Shown here: in pieces, positions 36,215-48,200 of the stretch
Layout: every line of letters begins with the position of its first letter
How positions within the stretch are numbered: position 1 is the first letter of the stretch
Source of the DNA: Lithospermum erythrorhizon
Lineage: Eukaryota; Streptophyta; Magnoliopsida; Boraginales; Boraginaceae
Direction: 5' to 3'
Assembly: GCA_019722365.1 (NCBI GenBank)
Contig: JADFUC010000991.1
Coordinates: 62,001 to 126,000, forward strand
Length of the DNA stretch: 64,000 bases
Notes under the pieces: model-generated
Databases searched by the model: none
The model's input: the letters and a program-made list of their open reading frames with translations, nothing else
Told to the model about the DNA's origin: nothing
Position numbers and translations under genes: made by a program

Positions 36215-37193
36215 CATCATGGAGAGCCTCTATAAAATGGCGCAACACCTTCCCTTCATTTCTCAAGCAACTCACAATCATTCCTGTTGTCTCAAATAAA
36301 ACAATCACTTCTAAAGACTTACAATACTCATTACTTGTTTGTTTTTCGTTCAAGAATTTTATTGAAGCTCTGCGATTCAATTGAAGTCTAAGGATTCTTT
36401 TTCAAGTTGTGGGCTTGTTCGTTGCAATCTACAAGCTTACCTTGCTCCATCTCCGGTTCGGTATTATCTATCATCTTCTTTTATTAATTTTGATATTTGT
36501 TCTTCTAAATTAATGACATCAAAACGTAATCTTGGTAAAAATATTCAAAGTGATTTTTGTAGTGCTAGTATGTCTAATGAGTATGTTAATTTAGAGGATG
36601 ATAATTGCATAGATGAACTACCCGTTATTAACTCTCAATCTAGTGTTACAATATACTACTAATGAAAGGAAAAACGCTATGGATTTGACAAACATTTTGA
36701 TGTCAATCGTGTAAATGAAAAGGCAACTTGTTTGTATACTAGTGGGGAAATCTTTATCATGGAAAACGGGTGGGGTAAAGGAGGGAACGTCATCTGCTAC
36801 ACTTATTAAAGTCATAAGATCACTTCGGCGACGGCAGCGCGCCGTAGGTGGTACACAACTAACAATTAATATCCAAACCAGCGGAAACTTTTTTAATATT
36901 ATACCGGTAAAACTTTCGCTTAAATTTGTAATCTGTAGTTCTTGCCTTTAATCATCAAGGATGATGTCAAGCCACTAATTGGATTCAAAAGTCGCATCCG
37001 AGCTAAACGATCCCCCGTACTACTTGGCAAATCGATGCTTTTAAATATTTTGAAAAATGAAATAGTTCTTCTAGGTGCAACTCTTTCGACTTTGCCTTAT
37101 AAAAAACGCGGTTTGACTGAGTTATATCGCTGCCTTTATATATATTTCGATATAACGCACAGAATACGCTATCAGATTTACTTAAAGATGTAG
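36215..37193 (+). other. Unexplained ORF cluster behind a TATA box
   Basis: 'ctctataaaatgg' at about 36230 is followed by a CA-rich leader and three successive frames: 36381-36662 (with MTSKRNLGKN and LEDDNCIDELPVIN), 36715-36951 (with KTGGVKEGTSSATL and TQLTINIQTSG) and 36942-37193 (with PLIGFKSRIRAKRSPVLLGK and LPYKKRGLTELYR). Together they look like one decayed coding region broken by stops and frame changes. GC is higher than in the surroundings. I do not recognise the family. Possibilities are an old pararetrovirus-like or retrotransposon insertion, or a lost plant gene. No function is claimed. Confidence 0.35.
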
Positions 37194-37518
37194 TATAATG
37201 CTGTCATTCGGCTTACGCCAACGTTTCAATTGAAAGACTAAAGATGCGTAATTAAAACCGAGCTAATTTTCTTAACTCTTTTTCATGTTGGGGATGCTTT
37301 TACAGATCGCCCTTCAAATACCAAGTAAAGATGGAATCAAAGTTGTTTCTGATGAATTATTTTACCACCAGTAAGGTCAGTTAATTTAGTTGTTAAATTC
37401 AAGGGGTAAGAAAACATGAATATAAAAAATTATTGAGCTTCCGGTAAGAAAGTCAAAAAAAATTAATTTTGATCAAGTAAAACTGGGATGGAACTCCGAC
37501 TTACATCTACTAGTTCTG

Positions 37519-37633
37519 TGCATATGTTATATATATATTTTTAAAAACCCACCCACCGCCTACAACAGACCGAACCTGTGACCTCTAAGCCATCAACAGT
37601 ACCCTAACCACTGCACTATCTGACGTTTCCTCC
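37519..37633 (-). mobile_element. tRNA-derived SINE with perfect 9-bp target duplication
   Basis: CTAGTTCTG occurs at 37510-37518 and 37634-37642, exactly at both edges of a 115-bp insert. Reversed, the insert runs 'gtgcagtggttagggtac', 'atggcttagaggtcac', then the B-box-like 'aggttcggtctg', and ends in a T-rich and TA-rich tail. That is the layout of plant SINEs transcribed by RNA polymerase III. The 5' end is at 37633. Confidence 0.8.
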
Positions 37634-37642
37634 CTAGTTCTG

Positions 37643-39402
37643 CAAGTATATATGTATATAAGGAAGAAATCACAAAATTCTTATGAGATGCATGCCCTAG
37701 TTGATAGATATTATGTTCCATTCATATAATAATTAGAAATATCAAGTATGTAATTACTTAAGTTTCAGAAATAATTAGAGATTCTATTTTTTTCCAAAGG
37801 AACTTCCTCTGCTAACCTTCAAACTTTTTACCACCCATCTCTTCTGCTTGATAACCTATACTACTATATAACAAACACGTGTTTATTATAACTAAAACAC
37901 AAGACGGCATTGTGAATTAAGTAAAAGACTCGAAAAGAAATAATACTGCACTTTTACGTTATATTCCAAACACGTTAAGCCAAGAATCAATGCCAAGACA
38001 ACCACCTTTAAATTTTACTATAAATGTATAAAATAATAAAGATTACGTATGAACGTTTATGCCTCGTGATGTGTAAATCACTACATCCAGAATAATATAA
38101 TTACTATCCTACACTATTACTAGAATAAAATTACTAGAACATACTATAAAAAGATTTGCATCAATAGTTAAATTTTATTGAAAGATATAGAAAATCTACT
38201 AACTATCAATGTAAGATTATCCAACAATCTCAGACTACTTTATGCGGTCAAAGAAGATTGTGGTTTCCAAAATTTGATAAAGTGAAATTTTACACAACTC
38301 AATTCAAAGCATCAAATTCCAATATTAACTATCAAAGAAAGATTAGCTCAGGCAGGAACTTGACACGATTTTCGATTTAAGAAGCAATTTAAAAATAGAA
38401 AAATTTAATCCCATAAATAAAAAAGATAAGCAGGACAAAATGAAATTGACCCAAATTTATATAATCACTTACAGTATTTATTTTGACAAAAGGGCCATAC
38501 GAGATAAAATTTACAATTCTCTCACCAACCTGCCTGCCAAGCTGGTACCTATAATTTCCATCATCACTAATTTACTTTGACAAAAGGGACACATGGCCAA
38601 TGGGAGCAACAATTCTGGCATCATTATCTCCAATTATTAAAAAAAAAACAATAACATAACTTTGACATTACCCCAGATCATCGCAATAATAAATTCACTA
38701 AATTAAAAGAAAGCGACATCTCATTTGTATTTAGCACCAAATAGTTCATTCATTGCAATTTAGCTTCATTTCAGTTTATCTGATATATTTAATTTAATAA
38801 TAAAAAATATTCAATTTTGATATTTAATTAATTTTATTTAAATATTTTATTATTAATATGTAACAGATATCATAATATTTTATTATTAACATGCACAATT
38901 ATGTAAAAAAATAAATATTTAAATATTTTATTACAACATGCAACATATATCAAATGATTTTAAGTAACTGAATTTAAACTACACATAATAAAAAATTTAA
39001 AAGTATTATGTAATTTTAAATATAAATAAATATTTTTAATTTCAAAAATATTTTTGATTCTTTCTCGAATAAAAACAAGAGTTAAATTAAAATGAACGGA
39101 GCATAATATTATAAGTGAGATCCAAAGAAATATCTTGCACAGAGAGGATTAATTCAAGATAAAACACCCAAACTCATCATATCATAAGTTCATAACGCTC
39201 TTAATTAGAAATATTTTACATAACAAATAAAGTTGAAACATACAACAAACTCAAGCTTCTTCAAGAAAAACCTAAAGCTACTAACTTCGCGAGATGATTC
39301 ATAACCACGATACATAACTCGTTTTAGCAACTTGAAACACAAAACACAATTTACATTATTATATTAGATGGCTTGCAAGATCCAAACTCCAAAGCAATCA
39401 CT
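37643..39402. other. Intergenic 3' of the DRM1-like gene
   Basis: AT-rich, no gene recognised. Holds a Stowaway-like MITE at 38740-39105. The last part presumably covers the 3' UTR of the DRM1-like gene. Confidence 0.5.
38740..39105. mobile_element. Stowaway-like MITE
   Basis: The left end 'tagttcattcattgcaattta' and the reversed right end 'tatgctccgttcattttaat' are imperfect inverted repeats. The interior is AT-rich. Confidence 0.5.
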
Positions 39403-40542
39403 TCAAAAATGCTTGCTCCTTGTCTCTCCACTGTAGAGCCTGTAAACAATTGAATTAGTTTCATATTATAAGCTTTTACATACGTTTAATAAGAGAATCA
39501 GATTTGTATTATTCTTGTACCAATTGACCGTAATAATGTAATCCAAAAATTTAGGAGGTATTATAAATCGAATCTGAGTTCATTTTTATACCGAGATAAG
39601 GTTAATTGAAAATAATAAAGTAGTTCAATTATTGGAGAAACAATCATGGTGTCCAAGAGAAATTTTATATTTCTTTTATGGCACGTTATATGATGCGTTT
39701 CTCAATATTTTGTTATTTACCTTTAGATAGAGGTACGGATCCATGCAAGAGGATTTTTACATTATTTTTCACCATGTAAGAACCTAAAAAACTAGTAATT
39801 CATCAACTCATACAATAGAAAATGAAGTTTATTTCAAATTTATTACAATAATCTAGTTCCTCTTTGAATAACTTCTTTATTTCCCTTTTTTTTAACTTAA
39901 GTATACGTACCAGTCATAGACAGTGGGGGAGTTGGGCTGAGGCTGATCAAAGAGCTGACCACCAAGAGACTTTGTAGCAATATTGCTTCCTGGATGGAAC
40001 ACACTCCTCCACACATTCTCTTTACGCGCCGCCGTAGGCGACGGAGTTATCGGCGTCGATGGTGTCCCCGGGCTGCCCGACGGCATCGATAGGGACCTCT
40101 GATATTTGTTGCTACCCTCAGCTAAACCTTAACCAAAGTATCATAATAAACCATATGGAGTATCATATATATATGTACTTAACAACCAATATATAATATT
40201 GAGATAGAAACTTGTCAATATCTAAATATCTTCTCGATCCATCTGAATGAATAATAAAAATTCTAAGTGAAGAATCAAAATTGTTCTGCAAGTCTCTCAT
40301 GTTAGAGTATGTCCTCATGCTCTTAATATATCACTAAAAAGTGAATGAATTATAATTTAAATTATTTATAATGTATAAGTGATTTTATAAACAAAGCTAA
40401 GATATGTAAGTGAATATTTTGTTTAATATGTAGTACCTTTGATGTCTGGGGGCTAGTGCCAAGCTCCTCCCCGAGCTTGCCATGTCATGTCTGGTTGAGG
40501 TCCAGCAATAACATCATCCCAAACATGATCTAGCAACACCAT
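39403..40542 (-). pseudogene. Dormancy-associated / auxin-repressed protein (DRM1/ARP family), stop in exon 1
   Basis: Small plant protein family induced in dormant buds and repressed by auxin; the molecular role is unknown. Three exons on minus: 40542-40437, 40127-39911 and 39439-39403, with GT-AG introns. Exon 1 opens MVLLDHVWDDVIAGPQPD, the family's N-terminal signature. Exon 2 has [19 protein letters not shown], then [28 protein letters not shown] and PNSPTVYDW; exon 3 gives LYSGETRSKHF and TGA. Intron phases match across all joins. However, codon 30 is TAG (40455-40453), and the expected GLGKLRK-type block after residue 18 is scrambled: GKLGE appears only in another frame, which suggests small compensating indels. 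The rest is well kept, so this is a recent loss, a sequence error, or an unusual splice choice. A 'gcaagc' next to codon 20 could be a GC donor, but the phase does not fit exon 2. An ATG in exon 2 (MPSGSPG) could restart translation. Confidence 0.8.
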
Positions 40543-42441
40543 TTTTGTTAAACTTTATTTGAGCTTTCTATTTTACTTGGTTTTGCTTCTCTGTATTATT
40601 GTCTTACTTATATCTTTATTCCTCTCTATCTAGCTGAGGGGTATTAATGAATGGCCTGGAATATATAGAGAGAGGGCAGTAATAAAAAGTTCAGTCTTGA
40701 TTATTCTTTATAATGTTGGTATTGCCAATTGATGCAAAACCAAAGTTGACTAGTTCAAGTTCAGTGGTTTCATAGTAAATTGGTGAGTTCGGATAAAACA
40801 AGAATAGTAAATTGGTGAGTGAGGGATTTGGATAAGGATGAACACAGGTATATGGGGCCCTACATTTAAGATCTGTATACTCAGATTAGATTATAGATGG
40901 ATATGTCTCACGTATTAGTTTACCGGCACATTCCAATTTCTAAACCTTACTTTTGATATTTTGGGTGTAATGCAAAGAAGAATTTTATTATTTATGATAA
41001 CATATGTTTTAAGATAAATGAAATTTATCAGAGAAAATTCCTCAACGCATGCGCTTTATCAACCAGCTACATCTAATCAGTTCAACCATAATCTCTAAGA
41101 CTGATTCAGATCGTGCCTGCTCCAATTGGATCAATGATCTTCGAAATTAATTGATCTGGAAGCTCGATTTGATTCTGATTTTGAGAAATGACGGAATGCC
41201 TCCGCCTTTGCCGACTCGAGACCTGGCTGACTTCTGATACTGGCCCCGAAATGGAGCCTTAGCAACAAAGATTCCTCATTTACTAGATGAATCAATCTCC
41301 TGGCCTACTCTCAGATTTGATGGACTTCCATCAAATCGCCATGACTGGCTTCGAAAGCACTTCATGGGATACTATGACTGTGACGAAAGAGCTTCACCTG
41401 ATCTAAGTTATACTGGTTTTGATTGAATTTAGCCTGAGCAGACACCATCTATTGCAGCCCAAGTTCGAAACACGTTGTTTCTTTCTCATATCACAAATAC
41501 CTAGCACAGTTTCATAGAAAATGGACCCAGGATATGACCATCACTAATTTGTAGCATTTGGCCCTCACTTTTAATTTAATGGTGACCTACCTCACTTCTA
41601 GACTTAATTTAAGCCATGAACGCTACTTCCATTTTATCACAATACTTTAAAGAAATTTGTCACGTAGAAATGAATTGATTAAGATGAAGTGAAAACGGCT
41701 CCAACCTCATTAATAGATACTCGATCAACTGCATAAAGCCTTTAAAGAGTACGCTTCCCTAGAACGAAGCCAGCAGGGATCAACGCCTCCCGCTATTCCT
41801 AGCATCATGGATTTGAGGAAATGAAACCTGCCATTTCATCAGTGTTCATCTAAGTTTTTAATAACGGCGCATGCATTTTAATTCCAATATTCGAAGATTC
41901 CTGGTGTGAATCTTATGTCGTATTCCTCATCATATTGTCAAAGCCGAAGAATTATTTGTGCCTTCTAAGTAATAATCCCACTTCAGCGCCTGCTGGCCAC
42001 CTGAGTTTTCTCCAACACCACGAATGCTCACGGTATTTAACTTAGAGAAATTCCCTCAGACCTGCTCTCTATATTTCTTTCAGTTTTAGTGGCTTCAAAG
42101 CGCGGAACTTGAAATGAATGCGACGTTGTTCCTTTGAATTTCTTAGTCCCGCAGGGGGTATTTATAAAGTTTCGCCTCAAAATGCTGCTTTCCTCGTCAG
42201 CCGTTGGATTTCAGCTTGACTGACTAATTTGAAGTGTACATTTGGACTGTTTAGATAATTGAAAGCAATTTTCCTCCAAGCATACTTGGGCGCCTTTCTA
42301 TGTATGAAGAACCTGTCTTTTCTATGTTAAAATATTTAAGGTCAATTCTGGACTTTTTCTTAAGCCTCGATTTCGGCACCATACACGATTTCTGAGCGAT
42401 TGGACCACAAATTTTGTAGCTTCCTGATTGAACCACATAAC
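40543..42441. other. DRM1-like upstream region and unclassified repeat
   Basis: The first 300 bp should hold the promoter of the minus-strand gene; 'ctctctatatattcc' (minus) near 40655-40670 is a candidate TATA box. From about 41040 the sequence has higher GC and many broken frames, like decayed retrotransposon; a frame at 41310-41400 (LRFDGLPSNRHDWL) was not recognised. Confidence 0.45.
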
Positions 42442-43430
42442 CCGAGAGAAAATTACTATGGATATAATATGGCAAACAAATCCATAGTTCCAAGTGATCT
42501 TTAAAGCAGAAGCATTTACATTATTCAATAATCAAAGAAACATATAATTAAGTATACGAATATAATTTACAAGCATGGAGCACCAAAATCCATTGACGCC
42601 TCAAATTCACAAACGTGAATTCCTGACTCCTCCAGCCTCCCTTGTCAAGGACATTTAACTGCATATCCCCAGTTAGTCCGCCAAAGAGGGCCGAATCAAG
42701 AACCAATCCACGCCAGTAAAGTTCAACAATGAAAACGAAAAACCCCCAAAATTCCAGAGAATTTCGCCAAAGCTGGGGGCGTGCTACTGGGGGAGCCAAG
42801 TTAAAAAGCTATATGCAACTTATTACGAAAACCTCCAAAGTTATGAGAGCAAGTAAAGTTAAAAACAAGCTCCTCATAGCAACCCGTTAAGTATTAGTTG
42901 ACTCGCTAACTCTATTAGTCTGCTTGCACGAGTCAAGACAGGCTGAATCTATTTAATTAAGCTTAATTAAATAGTAATGAGCCTGGGCCTTCATCAATAA
43001 TCTTTCATTATCAAGAATACTAAATACCCAACTGTAATTAAAACAATAACCATTAATTGATTCTATTTGTTCAATTTATATTCCCAAAGGCAACATAGAA
43101 CCTCTCAGAATTCTGAGAAACGCATTTCTCAATTATATAGCTCCCTTTAACTTCACATTAAATATAACCCAACTAACGATGCGTGGAAGTTTCACCCTTC
43201 CAGGCCTGGGGAGTAATGAGTTGTATAATAATAATCAATCACCATTTATTTATTTATAACAATTAATAAAGTAAAGATCATAACCCCTTAAATTATCACA
43301 GAACCCACAATTAGTAAATATAATTACTTGCTAAATTCACTAAGTTCTATAATCATTATTTTAACCCAACCGTAAATGACAATTTGGTTTAATCAAGTAT
43401 AATAAATGGAACCCACCACGATTTCCAACA
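42442..43430 (-). repeat. 3' LTR of the copia element
   Basis: Minus-strand start TGTTGGAAATCGTGG at 43430; the lower end is near 42442 ('gagagaaaattactatgg'). Matches the 5' LTR at 50314-51326 and copy A at 900-1850. Confidence 0.75.
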
Positions 43431-44229
43431 CTTACCTGCCCTGATCATTATCTTACACCTCATCAATGATCTCTAAATGAGGCTTAACCATAAGAAGTGT
43501 CATGAAACACCCACAACTCTCTTTACTCCGAGTATGAAATCGAATAAGCATTTATGGCTGCGTCCTGCCAAACCAACTTACTCAACCGCTAATAGCCCGA
43601 GATCTTCCTCAGATATCAAGGATTCGACAAATCCCTCCCAATATATCAACACTCATCGCTTATACTTCACCGCTGGACCTAATACATGCCAAGTGAGTAA
43701 TCCTCAAGTAAGCGACGCTTGGTCATAGTCAAAAGTTTATTTAGCTTCAGAGTAACATGATATATTATATATTTAGAGGTCTATGAATCGACGAATCCTA
43801 AAAATTCTAAACAAATGTCATAGGACGGTATATACATATCTTCTATGAATTGCTTTCTTTGGCCATACCAGCCCTTAGCCACCGTAATCGGGCAAACTAA
43901 TGTATTGATCTAGTCCTGTAGCTAACGGATCAATTGATCACTAATCAAAACACTAATAAGAATATACGACGCTTGTCGCTCTAACTATCAAAGATCCCAC
44001 TCAAGGCCTTTTGGCTATCCTATGTTTCAGTTTCAAGAGGTGTGCAATTTCAATGGGCTCATGTTACCTCTAGAAAACATAGACTAACCTAGGATTTAAC
44101 CTTTCACTCATCGAGGATATTAATTAAGCATGTATATTATATGTAATTCAAACATATAGGTCATAGCAAACAAATATATTAAAATATAAGAAGCAATAAT
44201 ATTCAAATATTTGTTCACATAACACAACA

Positions 44230-44720
44230 GGAGCATATCGATCTCCACTTAACACCATCGGCGACATCCGTCTAAGACCTATGATCTCTTAGACGCTTCT
44301 ATCATGCTTTGGCCCGACGAGCGGTTTAGTAGCGGGTCTGCTGATTGGCTCGTGCTTTCTACTTTACATACTTCGACATCACCTCTATCAAGCATATCTC
44401 TACCCAGTGATACTTTCCGAGTACTGCTTGATTTGTGATGCCGGGTTCCTGCAATGAGCTATCGCCTTGATTGCCAATAAAGCAACCCACCGGTCCCTCA
44501 GTCTAGTAATTGCACTCAAGTCTTCGGGTCACGAACTTCTTTATCCAACATGCTTCGAAATGCTCTGACGTCATGACGTACTCGTATTCTGTGGTAGAAT
44601 CGGCAACAAAGACTGCTTTGGAACTCCTCCAAGATATCGCTTCTCCAATTGGCTGACAAAAAATATACCTGCATCGAAACGATAGGCCGTCTCTATCGCT
44701 TTGAAAAACTCAAGGCCGGT
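44230..44720 (-). pseudogene. Copia RNase H domain, decayed
   Basis: On minus, CQPIGEAISWRSSKAVF and VADSTTEYEYVMTSEHFEA, then CWIKKFVTR, match the copia RNase H core, where a conserved Glu in the T-E-x-E-Y block is catalytic. Further on, LDRGDVEVCKVEST and ADPLLN match its end. Stops interrupt the frame. Confidence 0.8.
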
Positions 44721-44999
44721 GTGCCTGGCCATCGCTTAACTCTCATTTCCACCATATACTCAAGAAAGCATCTTTTAGTTCTTCTCGTGATACTTCAAAG
44801 ATGCATCTCTCACCGCAATCCAGCGGCTTTCACCCCTGATTAGCTTGGCATTCATATCGGTTATTAATTTAGCGCATAGCATACATCAGTCTACTCAGAC
44901 AACATGGCATACATGACGGATCCTATAGCCGAAGCATAAGGTATGTCTTCATTCTGCTCATCTCAAAGACGAAAGGGACACCGTGTTTCGCCGAGTTGA

Positions 45000-46020
45000 A
45001 CTCATGTCTCACGGGGAGATTACCCTTCGAATTACTTCATGTTGAACTTTCAGTGACCTTATTCATGATAAGCATCCCGACAAGTTCAATCACCTCCCGG
45101 CCTCGATCCCTGGGTGGATCTTATTCCATATATCAGAGCTTCTGCTTCAAGTCCTTCATTGAGAATGCAAACATTTGCACAGCCCAATCCTTGACTGGAG
45201 TTTAGTAACTCTACGTTGTTTCCACGCATAAGTATGTCATCGGTTATTGGCCAGGATCATGAACGCATACATATAACTCCCACTTACCTTCTTGTATACA
45301 TTAAGATTCTTTTTCTCGCTTCGATTAAACCAAACTTTGATCGATTCATCAAAAACGATTCCAAATCAAGGGATGCTTTGCTTGGGTTGTTCATAAATGG
45401 ACTTTTTGCAACTCGTATACCTTCTTAGGTCCTTTAGACACGTAGCCTCGGCGTTGTACCTACGTGACACATCTTCCTTCTAAATTTCCATTCAGAAGTG
45501 GTCTTACATCCATATTTTCCATACTTCATAGTCATGAAAGAATGGCTAAGATTATCCGATGGATTTAAGCATAGCCACTCAAGTAGTAAGTTTCTTACTC
45601 TGGCTAGTCCACCCGTGAACTGCTTTCAAACCTTTCGCTAAGTCTAAATTTTGAAAACATCAACGCCTGCCTTTAATTATGTTTCTTCTAAATAAATAGC
45701 CATTTACATTCAATAGGGCGAGCCCTATTTGGTAATCTAACAAGGACCAAACCTCATGGTACATAGAACCATCTCGACAGTATGGCAATTTGCCATTTGT
45801 CAAAGATCCTTGCTATTCATTGCTTCTTTTTAAAGTCGGGCTCGCTACTCTCAACGATGAAAGCTTCACCGCATCTGGCTCGTTCGTGGGCGCATCCCCG
45901 TTGGATCTCCTAAGTATCGGGTTCCTTCCACGCCTGGATCTTAACCGGCCTCGGGCGGTTAAGTTCCAATTTCGCTGGCGCTGCCGATGCCTCTCGCATT
46001 ACGATCGAGCATTGACTTCA
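45000..46020 (-). pseudogene. Copia reverse transcriptase domain, decayed
   Basis: Minus-strand pieces in order: CRDGSMYHEVWSLLDYQIG (start of the domain), then KSIYEQPKQSIP, NVYKKVSGSYMYAFM, then DDILMRGNNVELLNSS, which holds the second catalytic Asp pair, then FSMKDL. The pieces lie in different frames. Confidence 0.8.
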
Positions 46021-46029
46021 TCACTTTGA

Positions 46030-46930
46030 GCTTCATCAAGATGAACACCATTTATTTAGTCCTTCTCGACGCATATTCCTTTTCAAGGAATACTCCCTCA
46101 AGCTCGCAATGAAGATTTGCCCTCCTGCCTGTGTAAGAAAATCCAATCGTTTCCTCGATATCCTATGAAATAGCATTTATCGATTTCAGCTAAAGTTTAT
46201 CTTTGTTAATCTCTTTAACATAAAAGCCTACAGCCCCAAATCTTTAGAAAACCCAATCTCGGGGAATCTTTCCCAAACTACGCTTCATGGGAGTTTGACT
46301 GGCTGACTTGGTTGACATCTCGTTTAAGTGTTACGCGCTTAGAAGTTTTATATCCCTGAATTAACTTCCCCGTAGATCGAGTAGGTTTTATCATAGACGA
46401 ACCACGCCAAGAAGGGTTCGATTTCTCCTTCTTCGGACACGCCATTAAGTGCCGTATGCTCCGCCGGAGCCGAAGCAAGTAAAACAATACCACACTCTCT
46501 AAGAATGAAAGTATCAACTTTGATCAAATATTCTCCACCTCTATCGCACGGAGAATCTTTTATTGTCTTGTTCAATTGGTTTTGTACTTCATTTTGGAAC
46601 CCTTGAATTTCAAAGGACTCGTGTTTGTGTCTCATCGATACGTAAAAACCGTGATTCACCGTAGTCACTCAGAAATGTAATGTAAGTAGCTTATAACCTC
46701 TCAGATAAAAGTTCACCGGCCCACATACATCAGTCATGTATTAATCCCCAATAAATCACTTGCCCTTTCATTTGGGCTTGAAAGGCAGTTTTGGTCATTT
46801 TGCCTGTATGTTGATCACAATTTATCGTATGATTCAAAATCGAACCTTTCGCTATTCCACCGTGGAGTTTTTGGACTGCTCTTCGCACGCGACCTAGTCT
46901 CGCGAATGCCATAAAAAGTGTTCTCATGAA
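46030..46930 (-). pseudogene. Copia GAG-pre-integrase and integrase, decayed
   Basis: 46927-46730 reads ARLGRVRRAVQKLHGG and HTGKMTKTAFQAQMK, the zinc-binding region before integrase. 46668-46348 reads MRHKHESFEIQGFQNEVQN, then CDRGGEYL (second Asp of the D,D,E triad) and NGVSEEGE (catalytic Glu). 46260-46050 reads EIDKCYFIGYRGNDW, the integrase C-terminal block. Frames change between pieces. Confidence 0.85.
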
Positions 46931-48200
46931 AGTCTAGGGCTTATTCCTGCTTTCTAGTTTTATGTTATATGACCCATTAATCAAAGCCCAAAACGATAGA
47001 CCATTTTGAAGTGGAGCATGTACTAAGCCAAATACTAGCCCATTCCCGCATCCTTTAAATTATCTGGGATTCATTGAAATGAAACATCATTATTCAAAAA
47101 TTTAAATAGAAATACATATACCCCGTACCAGGTGTACATAAAGAAACCTGGAGATAAGTCTGGTATGGCCCGGGCAAATTTAAACTACTTATCCTACCGT
47201 ATGGCCGCAACCTTCAAGGCCATTTCCTACACGCATCCAGTTTCCCTCTTTCGAAGTCTTCTACTTGACCTGAAGTTCCCGTGACACACACACAACATGA
47301 ACTACAACCGGTGTCTAAAGACCCATTTATGGCATCTTTGTTGTACAAACTTCAATAACATACATACCAGAGGGCCGAGCTTGGCCATGCACTATCTCTT
47401 CCTATCATCCGTGAACTTCCCGCAGTGTCGACTTCCAAAGGGACCTGTGTTTCCAATAATGACAGCCTGTCATCCTTCCTAGCTCCTCCCTTCAAAGAAC
47501 TCGATTACTCGAACTCCTTGGTCTCTGGCCGGGGCAAACTTCTTTCCTCTTTCTTGAATTTCTTTCTTAAGTTTCGTAATCTCAACCAAAACGTAAGGAG
47601 TGTGTTTTAGTCTTACCCAGTTCGCCTCAAAGATTCGTGGATCATCTTATGCATTAAGTAGATAACTCCAAACTTGTGCATATCGTCTGCGACAAACCGA
47701 GAGAATTTGTCCGGGAAGAGACTTCGTGATTTGAGACCATTTTTGAGACATCAGTGCCTGTAGCTGAACAGTCGATCGACCAAGCCAATCATTTTAATGA
47801 TACGAAAAGCTCATGGCCCGTCTGCTCTCAAATACGCCCACGAAAGAGTACGCATAAAGGCGTCATATCTCTTCTAGCCTTTCGGAATACCTCAAGCGTT
47901 TGCCATGTCATATATCGCCACATTTATGGCCGGAATTTGGAAACGAAGGTTCCATATTGGCAAGATGGCATATCGGACATCCACAAAGATTTACTTCCAG
48001 GTTTTTTGTGGATCCCTTTTCCCCGGCTGGAGGCACCGCTATCATTAGGTTTCAAGGGAACCTTATTGTTCAAAGACGTATTCGGGCCCCCTCTCTTTGC
48101 TGAGAATGATTCTCGTGCTCGGTGACCACTGGCCAAAATTCGAAGAGCCCAGTCCAAGACTTTCAAGCCGAGCCAAATGAGTTCTTAGGAGAGCAATAAT
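46931..48200 (-). pseudogene. Copia Gag region, heavily decayed
   Basis: By position this must be Gag and the protease; frames such as 48166-47924 on minus contain Lys/Gly-rich sequence with scattered Cys and His (SSRGKGIHKKPGSKS) that may be what is left of the zinc knuckle region. No clear motif survives. Confidence 0.4.

Noticed and set aside
37519..37633. Possible tRNA gene on minus
   Set aside because: tRNA-like boxes but no acceptor stem; the 9-bp flanks and tail mark a SINE.
47754..48125. 123-codon frame on plus
   Set aside because: It lies antisense to the Gag region of the minus-strand copia element and has no protein-like motif.
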